A stretch of 64,000 nucleotides of DNA from NCBI GenBank assembly GCA_049274895.1, contig JBASTM010000005.1, positions 18,830-82,829 of the forward strand. The letters are read 5' to 3'. Source of the DNA: JACQLN01 sp049274895 (GTDB lineage: Bacteria > Patescibacteriota > Minisyncoccia > JACQLN01). Under the pieces are notes generated by a model that had not been told where the DNA came from, did not search any database, and saw only the letters and a list, made by a program, of their open reading frames with translations. Below, one piece after another: positions 22,808 through 31,588 of the stretch. Position 1 is the stretch's first letter. The number at the start of each line of letters is the position of its first letter. The position numbers and the translations under genes are program-made.

Positions 22808-24112
22808 TTATTTTGACAATCTTTGCAACTCCTCCAAAACCACAGCTTTTTCGTCCCAGTCCATGGCGCCGAATTTTGTCATCATGGTTTTTTCGGCGCC
22901 TTTGCCGGTTATTAAAACAACATCACCGGGTTTAGCCGATTGTAAAGCTTCGCGAATGGCCAAGCGCCGGTCCATGATTTTTTTATAACTTTTATTTTTA
23001 ATACCCCGGGCCACTTCGGCAATTATTTTTTCCGGATCTTCGGCGTAAGGATCTTCGTCGGTCAGAATAATTTCATCGCAAAACTCTTCGGCGATAGCGC
23101 CCATTTTTGGTCTTTTCCATTGGTCGCGGCCGCCGCCGGCCGCGCCCAAAACACCAATCAAACGCGATCCCAGCCCAACCCAAAAGGACCTGGCCGCCCG
23201 ATAAACGCTTTCCAAAGCGTCGGGCGTGTGGGCGTAATCAATGCAGACCAAAAACGGCTGCTCTTGTAAAACTTCCAGCCGGCCGGGCGCGCCCTTAAAA
23301 TCGGCTATAGATTTTTTGATGTATTGATGCGGAATCTCAAAAGCCCGCGCCAAAGCAATGGCGGCCAAAACGTTGTATAAATTAAAATCACCCAACATGG
23401 GGCTAGTATATTTTTCTCCCTCCAAAGTAAAATCAACCCCGCCAGGCGAAAATTTTATATCCTCCGGAATAAAATGTTTTTTAACCCCAACCCGACTGTT
23501 TTCTTTTAAGAGGCCGTAGCCGACTTTTTCGTCGGCGTAAAAACCGACGTAATAATGAGCCGAGGCATCATCTAAATTGATTACGCTTATTTTTTTTATC
23601 TTATCTTTTTTGGTTTTCAGTTTGGCAAAAAGTTCCCCTTTGGCCCTCCGGTATTTCTCAAACGAGCCGTGGCTTTCGATGTGCTCCGGCCGGACGTTGG
23701 TTAAAACCGCGGCATCAAAATTTATAAAAGCCGCCCGATTTTGTGTTAAGCCCTCCGAGGTCACCTCCAAAATAGCGTATTGGCAGCCGGCCCGGGCCGA
23801 GGCGCGCAAAAAATCTTGCAAGGCCAACCGGCCGGGCATGGTCATTTTTAGTTTATTTACTTCTTCTTTGTCTTTGATGCGGAACCTGATGGACGAAGTG
23901 GAGGCCACGTTCAAGCCGAACTCGCTGAAAATATCGTGGGCGAGTTGAATCACGGTGGACTTGCCGTTGGTGCCGGTAACGCCAATAACCACCAGATCAC
24001 GCGAAGGAAATCTGTTTTTCACCGCTCCCGCCAAGGCCATTAACCAATGGAACGAATTCCAAACCGCCGCCGGGATCAGTTTTTTTGTTATGTTTTTTAC
24101 AACCGCAATCAT
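22808..24112 (-). CDS. murE: MurE-type Mur ligase lacking domain 1
   Basis: 434 aa. It adds the third residue of the peptidoglycan stem peptide to UDP-MurNAc-dipeptide using ATP. The P-loop GVTGTNGKST starts near residue 44. TMPGRLALQDFL, LEVTSEGL and the carbamylated-Lys region YRRAKGELF are MurE-like, and the C-terminal Mur domain follows. Standard MurE has a UDP-binding domain of about 90 residues before the P-loop; here only about 43 residues precede it. Substrate handling may therefore differ, or the protein may be a MurE-like ligase of another specificity. It overlaps ruvA by four bases. Confidence 0.85.
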   Translation of the reverse strand: MIAVVKNITKKLIPAAVWNSFHWLMALAGAVKNRFPSRDLVVIGVTGTNGKSTVIQLAHDIFSEFGLNVASTSSIRFRIKDKEEVNKLKMTMPGRLALQDFLRASARAGCQYAILEVTSEGLTQNRAAFINFDAAVLTNVRPEHIESHGSFEKYRRAKGELFAKLKTKKDKIKKISVINLDDASAHYYVGFYADEKVGYGLLKENSRVGVKKHFIPEDIKFSPGGVDFTLEGEKYTSPMLGDFNLYNVLAAIALARAFEIPHQYIKKSIADFKGAPGRLEVLQEQPFLVCIDYAHTPDALESVYRAARSFWVGLGSRLIGVLGAAGGGRDQWKRPKMGAIAEEFCDEIILTDEDPYAEDPEKIIAEVARGIKNKSYKKIMDRRLAIREALQSAKPGDVVLITGKGAEKTMMTKFGAMDWDEKAVVLEELQRLSK

Positions 24113-24693
24113 TTTGCTAATACTTTTAAGGCCTCGGCTATCCGGCCCGATACGCCTTTTATGCCCACCGGGATCTTTTTAACGGCCTCGCGGGCCTGAT
24201 AAGCCGAATAGCCCAAACTTTGCAAGGCCTCCAAAATATCGACGTCCTCGGAAACGGTCTCTGAAACCGCCTGGGTGGCCGCTGTGACCAAAGCCAGCGC
24301 TTTGGTTTTAAGGTCAATGATTATTTTCTGCGCCGTTCTTTGACCCACGCCCGAGACCCTCCTTAACACACTCTCCTCGCCGCGGGTGATGGCCGCCACC
24401 AGCATTTCAAAAGGCACTTCGTCCACCAAAGTCAAAGCGCTTTTAGGGCCTACTCCGGAAACTGTGATCAGCATTTCAAAAAGCTCCAGCTCGTCCGGCC
24501 TTAAAAAACCGTATAATTCCTGAATGTCTTCGCGGATGTGAGGATAGGTAAAAACTTTGACTGTATCTGTATTTTCTTGTAATTTGTTAAGGGTGCTGTT
24601 CGCCATAAAAATACGGTAACCCAAAGAACCGCATTTTAAGATACAGCGCCGATCGTATTTTTTAATCAATTCCCCTTCAAGATAGCCAATCAT
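24109..24693 (-). CDS. ruvA: Holliday junction helicase subunit RuvA
   Basis: 194 aa, normal length. RuvA binds four-way junctions and loads RuvB. The N-terminal OB fold (MIGYLEGELI...) and helix-hairpin-helix motifs (ITVSGVGPKSALTL, LRRVSGVGQRTAQKI) are clear, as is the small C-terminal domain. It shares a 23-bp divergent promoter with uvrB. ruvB (34417) and ruvC (44790) are elsewhere in the window. Translationally coupled to murE. Confidence 0.95.
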   Translation of the reverse strand: MIGYLEGELIKKYDRRCILKCGSLGYRIFMANSTLNKLQENTDTVKVFTYPHIREDIQELYGFLRPDELELFEMLITVSGVGPKSALTLVDEVPFEMLVAAITRGEESVLRRVSGVGQRTAQKIIIDLKTKALALVTAATQAVSETVSEDVDILEALQSLGYSAYQAREAVKKIPVGIKGVSGRIAEALKVLAK

Positions 24694-24701
24694 GTTAAAA
24701 A

Positions 24702-24708
24702 TATCATA
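24702..24708. promoter_or_regulatory. Shared bidirectional -10 box of ruvA and uvrB
   Basis: TATCATA reads as TATCAT on the plus strand and TATGAT on the minus strand. Each start codon is nine bases from its own hexamer (24693 minus, 24717 plus). TTGAAT 16 bp upstream on the minus strand could be the ruvA -35; the uvrB -35 is unclear. Both messages would be nearly leaderless. Confidence 0.55.
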
Positions 24709-24716
24709 GCGTAAAT

Positions 24717-26651
24717 ATGCCCCGATTCAAACTTGTCTCCAAATTCCGCGCGACCGGCGATCAGCCCCAGGCCATCCAAAAACTGACTGACGGGATTTTT
24801 TCGGGCGCCCAACATCAAACTCTTTTAGGCGTGACCGGATCGGGAAAAACTTTCACCTTGGCGAACGTGATCGCAAATGTCCAAAAACCGACCTTGGTGA
24901 TCTCGCACAACAAAACCCTGGCCTGGCAGTTGTATCAGGAATTCAAAGATTTTTTCCCCGAAAACGAGGTGCACTACTTTGTTTCCTACTACGACTACTA
25001 TCAACCCGAGGCCTATATTCCCCAAACCGATACTTACATAGAAAAAGACGCCAAAATAAACGAAACGATTGATAAATTGCGCCACGCCGCCACCCAAGCG
25101 GTTTTAACGCGGCCGGATACGATTATAGTTTCTTCGGTTTCGTGCATTTATAACATCGGCGATCCTAATGAGTATCAAAGAATTGCTATTGATTTGACGG
25201 TAGATTCAACCCTGACGCGACGGGATTTGATGAAACGGCTGACACTGATGCAATTTTCCCGAAACGAATACTCGCCGCTGGCCGGAACATTTCGTCTTAA
25301 AGGCGAAACCGTGGAAATAAATTTGCCCACCGGCGAAGAAGTTATTCGTATAACTTTTTCGGGCTCAATCATAGAAAAAATATGGAGTTCCAAAAACGGT
25401 CTAACCAATTCTCTGACTTTGTTTCCGGCCAAGCACTTTGTGGCCGAAGCAACCAAGTTAAAAATCGCTCTCGCCAATATTGAAGCCGAACTGGCCGAGG
25501 AATTGAGAAAATTAAAAAAAGAAAATAAAATTCTGGAGGCCGCCCGCTTGGAACAGCGCACCCACCATGACTTGGAAATGCTGGCCGAGGCCGGTTACTG
25601 TTCGGGCATAGAAAACTATTCCCGCCATCTTTCGTTTAGAAAGCCCGGCTCATCGCCTTTTTCTTTGATTGATTTCTTTGAGCAATCCCCCCACGGCCAA
25701 GATTTCTTGACGCTGGTGGATGAATCGCATATGACCATCCCCCAAATCCGGGGTATGTATAACGGCGACCGCGCCCGCAAACAAACCCTGGTGGAACACG
25801 GTTTTCGCCTGCCCTCATGTTTGGACAACCGGCCGCTTATGTTTAAGGAATGGGAAGAAAAAATCGGCCAGGCGATTTTTTCTTCGGCCACGCCCAATCA
25901 ATACGAACTGGAAAAATCGCGCCACCAATATAAAGTTCATTTAGCCGAACAGTTGATACGCCCCACGCATATTTTGGACCCTCAAGTGGAAGTCCGCCCC
26001 ACCCAAAATCAAATATCCGACGCCCTCAAAGAGATAAGCGACCGCGTCAAACATGGCCAACGGACCTTAATAACCGTAATAACCAAACGCTTGGCCGAAG
26101 ATCTGGCGGAACATTTGGCCCAGGCCGGAATAAAAGCGGCTTACCTGCACTCCGAGATAAAAACCTTAAACCGGCCCGAGATTCTAAACGATTTAAGAAG
26201 CGGTAAAATTGACGCACTGGTGGGCGTTAATCTGCTTAGAGAGGGTTTGGATTTGCCCGAAGTTTCTTTGATTTTGATATTTGACGCCGACAAAGAGGGT
26301 TTTTTAAGAAATGAAACCACTATGATCCAGACCATCGGCCGGGCCGCCCGCAATGTGGACGGCTTGGTGATTATGTATGCCGATAAAATGACGGGCTCAA
26401 TGGCATCGGCTATAAGAGAAACCGACCGCCGGCGGAATTACCAAGCCGAGTTTAACGCCAAAAACAAACTCAAACCCGCCACCATAATCAAGGAAGTCAA
26501 AGTTAAAGCAGTGGTGCCCGAACCCGAAAAAATCTGGCTTAAAACCAAAACTAAGCGCGAACTGGAGCGCGAACTTAAAACCGCCATCGGCGATTGGGAC
26601 TTTGAGAAAGCGATATTATTGAGGGATTATTTGAAAACCTTGCCAAGATAG
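24717..26651 (+). CDS. uvrB: Excinuclease ABC subunit B
   Basis: 644 aa. UvrB verifies damage after UvrA loading and forms the incision complex with UvrC. It has the Walker A GVTGSGKTFT near residue 40, the beta-hairpin region YYDYYQPEAYIPQTDTYIEKD, the helicase motifs DESHMT and QTIGRAARN, and a C-terminal UVR helix pair (DWDFEKAILLRDYLKTL) that contacts UvrC. The length is near the usual 660. It diverges from ruvA and is followed by rpsT. Confidence 0.97.
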   Translation: MPRFKLVSKFRATGDQPQAIQKLTDGIFSGAQHQTLLGVTGSGKTFTLANVIANVQKPTLVISHNKTLAWQLYQEFKDFFPENEVHYFVSYYDYYQPEAYIPQTDTYIEKDAKINETIDKLRHAATQAVLTRPDTIIVSSVSCIYNIGDPNEYQRIAIDLTVDSTLTRRDLMKRLTLMQFSRNEYSPLAGTFRLKGETVEINLPTGEEVIRITFSGSIIEKIWSSKNGLTNSLTLFPAKHFVAEATKLKIALANIEAELAEELRKLKKENKILEAARLEQRTHHDLEMLAEAGYCSGIENYSRHLSFRKPGSSPFSLIDFFEQSPHGQDFLTLVDESHMTIPQIRGMYNGDRARKQTLVEHGFRLPSCLDNRPLMFKEWEEKIGQAIFSSATPNQYELEKSRHQYKVHLAEQLIRPTHILDPQVEVRPTQNQISDALKEISDRVKHGQRTLITVITKRLAEDLAEHLAQAGIKAAYLHSEIKTLNRPEILNDLRSGKIDALVGVNLLREGLDLPEVSLILIFDADKEGFLRNETTMIQTIGRAARNVDGLVIMYADKMTGSMASAIRETDRRRNYQAEFNAKNKLKPATIIKEVKVKAVVPEPEKIWLKTKTKRELERELKTAIGDWDFEKAILLRDYLKTLPR

Positions 26652-26682
26652 GCCGGTTTTGTTAGAGTGACAACCTAAACAT

Positions 26683-26946
26683 ATGCCTATCAAACATTCA
26701 GCCAAAAAAGCGTTAAGACAAGCCCAAAAAAGAACTCTCGCCAATCAGGCCGCCAAAGCCAATGTCAAAAATTTGGAGAAAAAACTGGTCAAGGCCATAA
26801 TGGCTAAGGACACAACTGGCCTAAAATCCAACGCGTCCAGTTTGGTTCAAGCTTGGGATAAAGCCGTTAAAAACAACGTTATTCCCAAAAACTCCGCCGC
26901 CCGAAAAAAATCACGCCTTCAGAAAATTATAAACAAAATCCTCTAG
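26683..26946 (+). CDS. rpsT: Small ribosomal subunit protein S20
   Basis: 87 aa, three-helix and Lys-rich (KHSAKKALRQAQKRT at the N-terminus, NSAARKKSRLQKIINKI at the end), as in the S20 family. It binds 16S rRNA at the base of the 30S body. The last 36 bases overlap the convergent holA 3' end, so the two transcripts are antisense to each other there. It starts 31 bp after uvrB. Confidence 0.95.
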   Translation: MPIKHSAKKALRQAQKRTLANQAAKANVKNLEKKLVKAIMAKDTTGLKSNASSLVQAWDKAVKNNVIPKNSAARKKSRLQKIINKIL

Positions 26947-27915
26947 GGCTTCGCGGCCGTCGCGCTCGCCTGTTTTTACGGCCAAATCAATTTCGGCCAG
27001 ATTGTGGTAGATGTTTTTTAATTCCGACAGTGAAAAGTTTCTTAAAGCCGCCAAAGATTTCTTGGCCACCCAAGGGTTAAGACCCAATTTTTTAGCTGCC
27101 TCTTCAGCCGAAGCAAACTTGCCTGCCCCGAGCGCGGTCGCGGGGCCTCCGGCCAGCTTGATAAGAATCCTAAATTGCCAAACTACGGCTCCCAACACCG
27201 AGACGGGATCCTCGTTTTTGGTCCATTGATCTTCTAAACTTTTAAGCGCTGCGGCCGCATTTTTAACCGCCAAGGCGTCCGTAACCTTAAAATTGCTGGA
27301 AATAATATCAAAAGTAACCAAATGGTCTATGTCTGATCTCGCGATAACACCCCGACCATATCGAGCCAGTTTGGCAATTTCGTTCCAAACCCTGTGAGTA
27401 TCGCAACCGAGGCCGTCTATCAAATAAGCCAAATCGCCGCGCGTTATTTTTATATTTTCCCCGGCCGCCTTTTTAAGACACCAGTCTATCAACTTGGGCT
27501 TGTCATAATTTCTAAACTCCTCAACCTTGCCTTTGGTGTTAAAAAACTCTAAACGTTTTTTAAGAGTCCCGCGAAGTCCCACCGACGGCGTGGACGAAGT
27601 GGGAGCGACCGTAAAATCGTAAGCGACTAAAATAACGTCTTCCGATTTTTCCAAACCGCCAATGCTATTCAAGATTTTATTGGTTTCTTCCCATTGAGGT
27701 TCCGAAACGGATAAAACCCCCCTTAAAAAAATAAGTTTTTTTTCGCTGAACATAGATTGGCTTTCCAATGCCGGTTTCAAATCGTCGCAATTTTCTTCCA
27801 AATCAAACTTAAAAAAATTAAGGCCGCTCTTGAACTTGTTGCGGTAGGCCTCTTTGGCCTTGGCCAGCTTTTCCTGAATCAAAAACGAATTTTCACCCCA
27901 ATATAAATAGATCAT
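26911..27915 (-). CDS. holA: DNA polymerase III delta subunit
   Basis: 334 aa. Delta opens the sliding clamp within the clamp-loader complex. Typical features are the N-terminal IYLYWGENSFLIQEKLAKAK, the SMFSEKKLIFLRG segment, and the C-terminal helical collar region (EDPVSVLGAVVWQFRILIKL). It has a degenerate P-loop, as expected for delta. It converges with and overlaps rpsT and lies ten bases downstream of mutM. Confidence 0.92.
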   Translation of the reverse strand: MIYLYWGENSFLIQEKLAKAKEAYRNKFKSGLNFFKFDLEENCDDLKPALESQSMFSEKKLIFLRGVLSVSEPQWEETNKILNSIGGLEKSEDVILVAYDFTVAPTSSTPSVGLRGTLKKRLEFFNTKGKVEEFRNYDKPKLIDWCLKKAAGENIKITRGDLAYLIDGLGCDTHRVWNEIAKLARYGRGVIARSDIDHLVTFDIISSNFKVTDALAVKNAAAALKSLEDQWTKNEDPVSVLGAVVWQFRILIKLAGGPATALGAGKFASAEEAAKKLGLNPWVAKKSLAALRNFSLSELKNIYHNLAEIDLAVKTGERDGREALEDFVYNFLKA

Positions 27916-27924
27916 ATTTAGCGT

Positions 27925-28752
27925 TTAGTATAGCACTTGGCAGCGGTGGCAAAAATGCGCCGTCCGCGAGCCGATTCTAACGGTTCTTACCTCGCCACTA
28001 CAAACACACCTCTCTCCTTTTCTGGCATAAACCAACCGCCGGGCAAAATAACCCCCTTTTTTACCGGCGAGGTCGCGGTAATCGCGGCGGGTAGTACCTC
28101 TCAATTTTAACGATTTTTTGAGCACCCCGACCAATTTGTTAAAAAGGAGTTTGAGTTTTTGGGGCGGTATTTTTTCCGTTCGGCTTAAGGGATGGATTTT
28201 GGCTAAATACAGGGCTTCGTCGGAATAGATATTGCCCACACCGGCCAAAAATTCCTGATTCATTAAGGCAGATTTGATCCGGCCGCGCCTGGCACTAATT
28301 CGAGTTAAAAATTCTTTGACTGTGGTCTTCAATGGGTCGGGACCTAATTTTTTAATCTCCGGCCGAGCCATCACTTCTTCGCTCGGGCCAGCAATTACGC
28401 GGCCGAATTTTCTAACGTCGGAAAAATATAACTTGGCTTTTTTATTTCCTTTTTTTAAGTCAAAAATCAAATGAATATAACCGAGGTTGGCTGGCGGGTC
28501 AAGTAAAAAGTGGCCCGTCATTTTAAGATGCGCCGCAAGAACATAACCGCCGGAAAGATTGAAAATTATATTCTTGCCTCGGCGTTCAATACTGATTATC
28601 CTGCGCCCGGCCATAGCGCGTTTGACCTTGTCCAACCCCCCGCTCGCGGCAAGATACTTCGGCCAATCGCTCCAAACGCCTATAATTACCCAACCGATCA
28701 GGCGGTGTTTGAGATCGTTAGCGATGGTTTCAACTTCGGGCAGTTCAGGCAT
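27925..28752 (-). CDS. mutM: Formamidopyrimidine-DNA glycosylase
   Basis: 275 aa. It excises 8-oxoguanine and Fapy lesions and nicks the strand. The N-terminal PELPEVE holds the catalytic Pro/Glu, and the helix-two-turn-helix segment has QEFLAGVGNIYSDEALY. The C-terminal zinc finger is RCVCSG...FCHRCQ: the first pair is C-x-C where C-x2-C is normal, a one-residue deletion that may still bind zinc. First gene of mutM-holA. A palindromic repeat (28791-28912) lies upstream. Confidence 0.95.
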   Translation of the reverse strand: MPELPEVETIANDLKHRLIGWVIIGVWSDWPKYLAASGGLDKVKRAMAGRRIISIERRGKNIIFNLSGGYVLAAHLKMTGHFLLDPPANLGYIHLIFDLKKGNKKAKLYFSDVRKFGRVIAGPSEEVMARPEIKKLGPDPLKTTVKEFLTRISARRGRIKSALMNQEFLAGVGNIYSDEALYLAKIHPLSRTEKIPPQKLKLLFNKLVGVLKKSLKLRGTTRRDYRDLAGKKGGYFARRLVYARKGERCVCSGEVRTVRIGSRTAHFCHRCQVLY

Positions 28753-28790
28753 GCCAATTTTATTTACGAATGAAATGAGTAATTACTAAA

Positions 28791-28912
28791 ATTGAGCACC
28801 CAGCACCTTTTAGATGTATAAATAATCTTTACCTTCAAAAGGTGCTGGGTAAGGTTTGGCAACCAATCGCGCTACGCGCTCTTGGGCCAAGCCCTTAAAT
28901 CTCCCCAATTCG
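28791..28912. repeat. Interspersed palindromic element, copy 1
   Basis: The core 28800-28848 has arms CCAGCACCTTTT and AAAAGGTGCTGG. Copy 3 (45891 onward) has the same arms and flanks, but its core spacer is the reverse complement of this one with one mismatch. The right flank, with AAGGTTT and a GCGC hairpin, resembles copy 3 up to AAGCCCTTAA near 28895. The element overlaps the polA 3' end and supplies its last codons. Confidence 0.8.
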
Positions 28913-31088
28913 GCCCAATTTCAACTTCCGCCACTATCGGTACGGCCAGTTGAACCACGTTTTCCATAATCTCTTTAATAATCGGCGCGTATTTTTTAAC
29001 GGCATCAGATTCAACCTCAAAAACCAGCTCGTCGTGCACCTGGAGAATCATTTTAATATCCTTTTTGGAGCCGATCTTTTTATCCAGTTCCACCATAGCC
29101 GCTTTAACGATGTCGCCGGTGGCCGTGCCTTGAATGGGCATATTCACAGCCTCGCGTTCGGCCGCGGCCCTGAAACCGGGGTTGGGCGAATTCAAATCAA
29201 CATAGCGTTTGCGGCCCCACAACGTTTCCACGTAACCCTGAGCTCGGGCTTTGTTTTTTATGTCTTTGATAAACTTGGCGAGACCAGAAAAATCGGTTTC
29301 GTACTCGCGGATAAACTCCTGGGCCTCGCTTAAACTTAATCCGGAAGATTGGGCGAACGCCCGCGCGCCCATGCCGTATAAAACGCCGAAGTTCAAAGTT
29401 TTGGCTTCGCGGCGCATTTCTTTGGTCACTTTATCGGCCGCGACGTTAAAAATTTCGGCGGCGGTGCGGGTATGGATATCTTCGCCCTTTTTGAACGTCT
29501 CAATCATTTTTTCGTCGCCCGACAAGGCCGCGGCCACTCTAAGTTCAATCTGGGAATAATCAGCCGTCAGTATCAGCCAGCCCTCGGGCGCCGTAAAAGC
29601 CCGCCTGATGGCCAAACCGTATTCGCCTTTGGTGGGAATGTTTTGTAAGTTGGGGTTTTCCGAAGCCAAGCGCCCCGTCACCGCGCCCAGCTGTTTGAAA
29701 GTGGTGTGCAAGCGGCCGTCTTTAAGATTGACCAGCCGGGGCAGGGCCTCCACGTAAGTGGACTGGAGCTTGGACAGTTCCCGCCAGCGCAGCAATAAGG
29801 TAAAAATCGGGTGCGTATCTTTTAATTTTTCCAACTCCTCGGCGCCCGTGGCATAGGCGCCGGTTTTGGTTTTTTTGATTCTGGGGCCGCCCAGGTTAAG
29901 TTTTTCAAAAATAATCCGGCCCAGTTCCTGAGTGGAGTTTAAGTTGAAATCCTCACCTGCGATCCGAGTCACCTCTTTTTTAATTTGGGAGAGCTCATCG
30001 GCTATCTTTCGACTTAAATTTTTCAATATCTTAACGTCCAGTAAAATCCCAGCACGCTCCATCTGGCGCAAAACCGGCCGGACATCTTTTTCCAGTTTAT
30101 AAATTTTTTCCGAAAAAATGCCTCTTTTGTAATACTCCTCGAGTTCGTCTCCAATAAGTTGCGCCTGCTCCGGAGCCGCGTTCGACATAGTGCCACCCTG
30201 ATTTTTAAGATCATTCAGGCGGCTGACTAAACTCCTGAATCCAAATCTAAAAAACAGCTTTTTAATTTCTTCGTCATTGCCCAAATCAAAACTCGCCTCT
30301 GTGATATCAAAATCAACCGGCACATCTCTTTTAATAATCGCCAATTTCTTGCTTAAAAAGGCCTGATCTTTGTTAGCCGATATTTTTTCAAACAGCTTTG
30401 AGCTTTTAGCTTTTAGCCGGGATAAATTCTCATACAGATTTTCCAAACTGCCGTACTCTTTCAAAAGGATAATGGCCGTTTTTTCGCCCACACCCGGCAC
30501 GCCGGGAATGTTGTCGGAAGGATCGCCTTTCAAACCCTTAAAATCGGCCATCTGCTTGGGGCCCAGGCCCTCAAATCTTTCTCGAACGGCCGCTTGGTCG
30601 TAGATTACCGTATCGCTCACGCCTTTTTTTAGGGTATAGACTTTGACATTGTCGTCGTCTATCAACTGCAAACTGTCCAGATCGCCGGTAACGATAATTT
30701 TCTCCAAATCTTTCCGGCTTTTTAATTTTTCCACCACCGTGCCGATAATGTCATCGGCTTCGTAGCCCTGATGCTCCAAGACCGGAATGTTAAAAGCGGT
30801 CACCAATTCTCTGACCAGAGGAAACTGATTTATCAGAGCATCATCGGTGACCGGCCGCTGGGCTTTGTAATCGCCAAACTCCTTATGCCTAAAAGTCGGC
30901 CCGGCCATGTCAAAAGCGGCCACGATATATTCCGGCTTTAATTCTTTTATAACCCTCATAAGAACGCTGGCAAAACCGTAAACCGCCTGCACGGCTTGCC
31001 CGTCGGGCGCAGTCAAAACCGGCAGGGCGTGGTAAGCGCGGTGGATTAAAGCGTGAGAATCAATTATTACAATTTTTTCTTTTTTCAT
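28872..31088 (-). CDS. polA: DNA polymerase I without 3'-5' exonuclease domain
   Basis: 738 aa, against about 930 for the full enzyme. Residues 1-300 are the 5' nuclease (IIDSHALIHRAYHALP, GDLDSLQL, DNIPGVPGVGEKTA). About 330-738 are the polymerase with TADYSQIELRVAA, the O-helix RREAKTLNFGVLYG and LQVHDELVFE. The proofreading domain that normally lies between them is missing entirely. Role: Okazaki-fragment processing and repair synthesis. After the usual end (GPNWGDL) the protein continues with RAWPKSA, encoded by the palindromic repeat 28791-28912. Its ATG overlaps the tsaE stop. Confidence 0.95.
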   Translation of the reverse strand: MKKEKIVIIDSHALIHRAYHALPVLTAPDGQAVQAVYGFASVLMRVIKELKPEYIVAAFDMAGPTFRHKEFGDYKAQRPVTDDALINQFPLVRELVTAFNIPVLEHQGYEADDIIGTVVEKLKSRKDLEKIIVTGDLDSLQLIDDDNVKVYTLKKGVSDTVIYDQAAVRERFEGLGPKQMADFKGLKGDPSDNIPGVPGVGEKTAIILLKEYGSLENLYENLSRLKAKSSKLFEKISANKDQAFLSKKLAIIKRDVPVDFDITEASFDLGNDEEIKKLFFRFGFRSLVSRLNDLKNQGGTMSNAAPEQAQLIGDELEEYYKRGIFSEKIYKLEKDVRPVLRQMERAGILLDVKILKNLSRKIADELSQIKKEVTRIAGEDFNLNSTQELGRIIFEKLNLGGPRIKKTKTGAYATGAEELEKLKDTHPIFTLLLRWRELSKLQSTYVEALPRLVNLKDGRLHTTFKQLGAVTGRLASENPNLQNIPTKGEYGLAIRRAFTAPEGWLILTADYSQIELRVAAALSGDEKMIETFKKGEDIHTRTAAEIFNVAADKVTKEMRREAKTLNFGVLYGMGARAFAQSSGLSLSEAQEFIREYETDFSGLAKFIKDIKNKARAQGYVETLWGRKRYVDLNSPNPGFRAAAEREAVNMPIQGTATGDIVKAAMVELDKKIGSKKDIKMILQVHDELVFEVESDAVKKYAPIIKEIMENVVQLAVPIVAEVEIGPNWGDLRAWPKSA

Positions 31089-31510
31089 TTAATGAGGACT
31101 TTTCTTTCTTTAGGCCCGACGGTTTCAAAATATACTTTAACGGTATGCTTGGGTAAATACTTCTCAATCTTTTCTGGCCACTCCACGACTACGATATTTT
31201 CCTTGTCTTTCAAAATATCCCGAAGGCCCAGACCCAGTAATTCCTCAGCTGATTTTAATCGGTAAGCATCAATATGTGTCAGGAAACTATACCCAAGCCA
31301 GGCTTGGGCAGGGAGAACATAAATTTTTATAATGACAAACGTCGGGCTTAAAACTTTTTCTTTAACGCCGAGCGCGCGAGCCAGAAACTGAACCAGAGTG
31401 GTTTTGCCCGCGCCTAAGTCGCCATAAAGGGCTATTACTGAAGGGGCGGTCTTCAGTAATTTTTTAGCTAATTTTTTGGTATCTTCTAGATTTTTCAGCG
31501 TCAGTTCCAT
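31085..31510 (-). CDS. tsaE: tRNA t6A biosynthesis ATPase TsaE
   Basis: 141 aa. It works with TsaB and TsaD to make t6A37 in ANN-decoding tRNAs. The Walker A motif GDLGAGKTT, SPTFVII, THIDAYRL and VVVEWPEK match the family. An extra segment, YVLPAQAWLGYSF, sits between the switch strands and is longer than usual. It overlaps polA by four bases, forming a two-gene operon. Confidence 0.93.
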   Translation of the reverse strand: MELTLKNLEDTKKLAKKLLKTAPSVIALYGDLGAGKTTLVQFLARALGVKEKVLSPTFVIIKIYVLPAQAWLGYSFLTHIDAYRLKSAEELLGLGLRDILKDKENIVVVEWPEKIEKYLPKHTVKVYFETVGPKERKVLIK

Positions 31511-31541
31511 TGGTTTTTATAGTAACAGGCCAAAATGAATT

Positions 31542-31569
31542 AAAAAAGGAGCGCCCGTTTGGACGCTCC
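31542..31569 (-). terminator. Rho-independent terminator of the lipoprotein gene
   Basis: On the minus strand GGAGCGTCC-AAAC-GGGCGCTCC followed by TTTTTT, 20 bp after the stop at 31589. Confidence 0.9.
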
Positions 31570-31588
31570 GTTCCCAGAATCTGACCCG

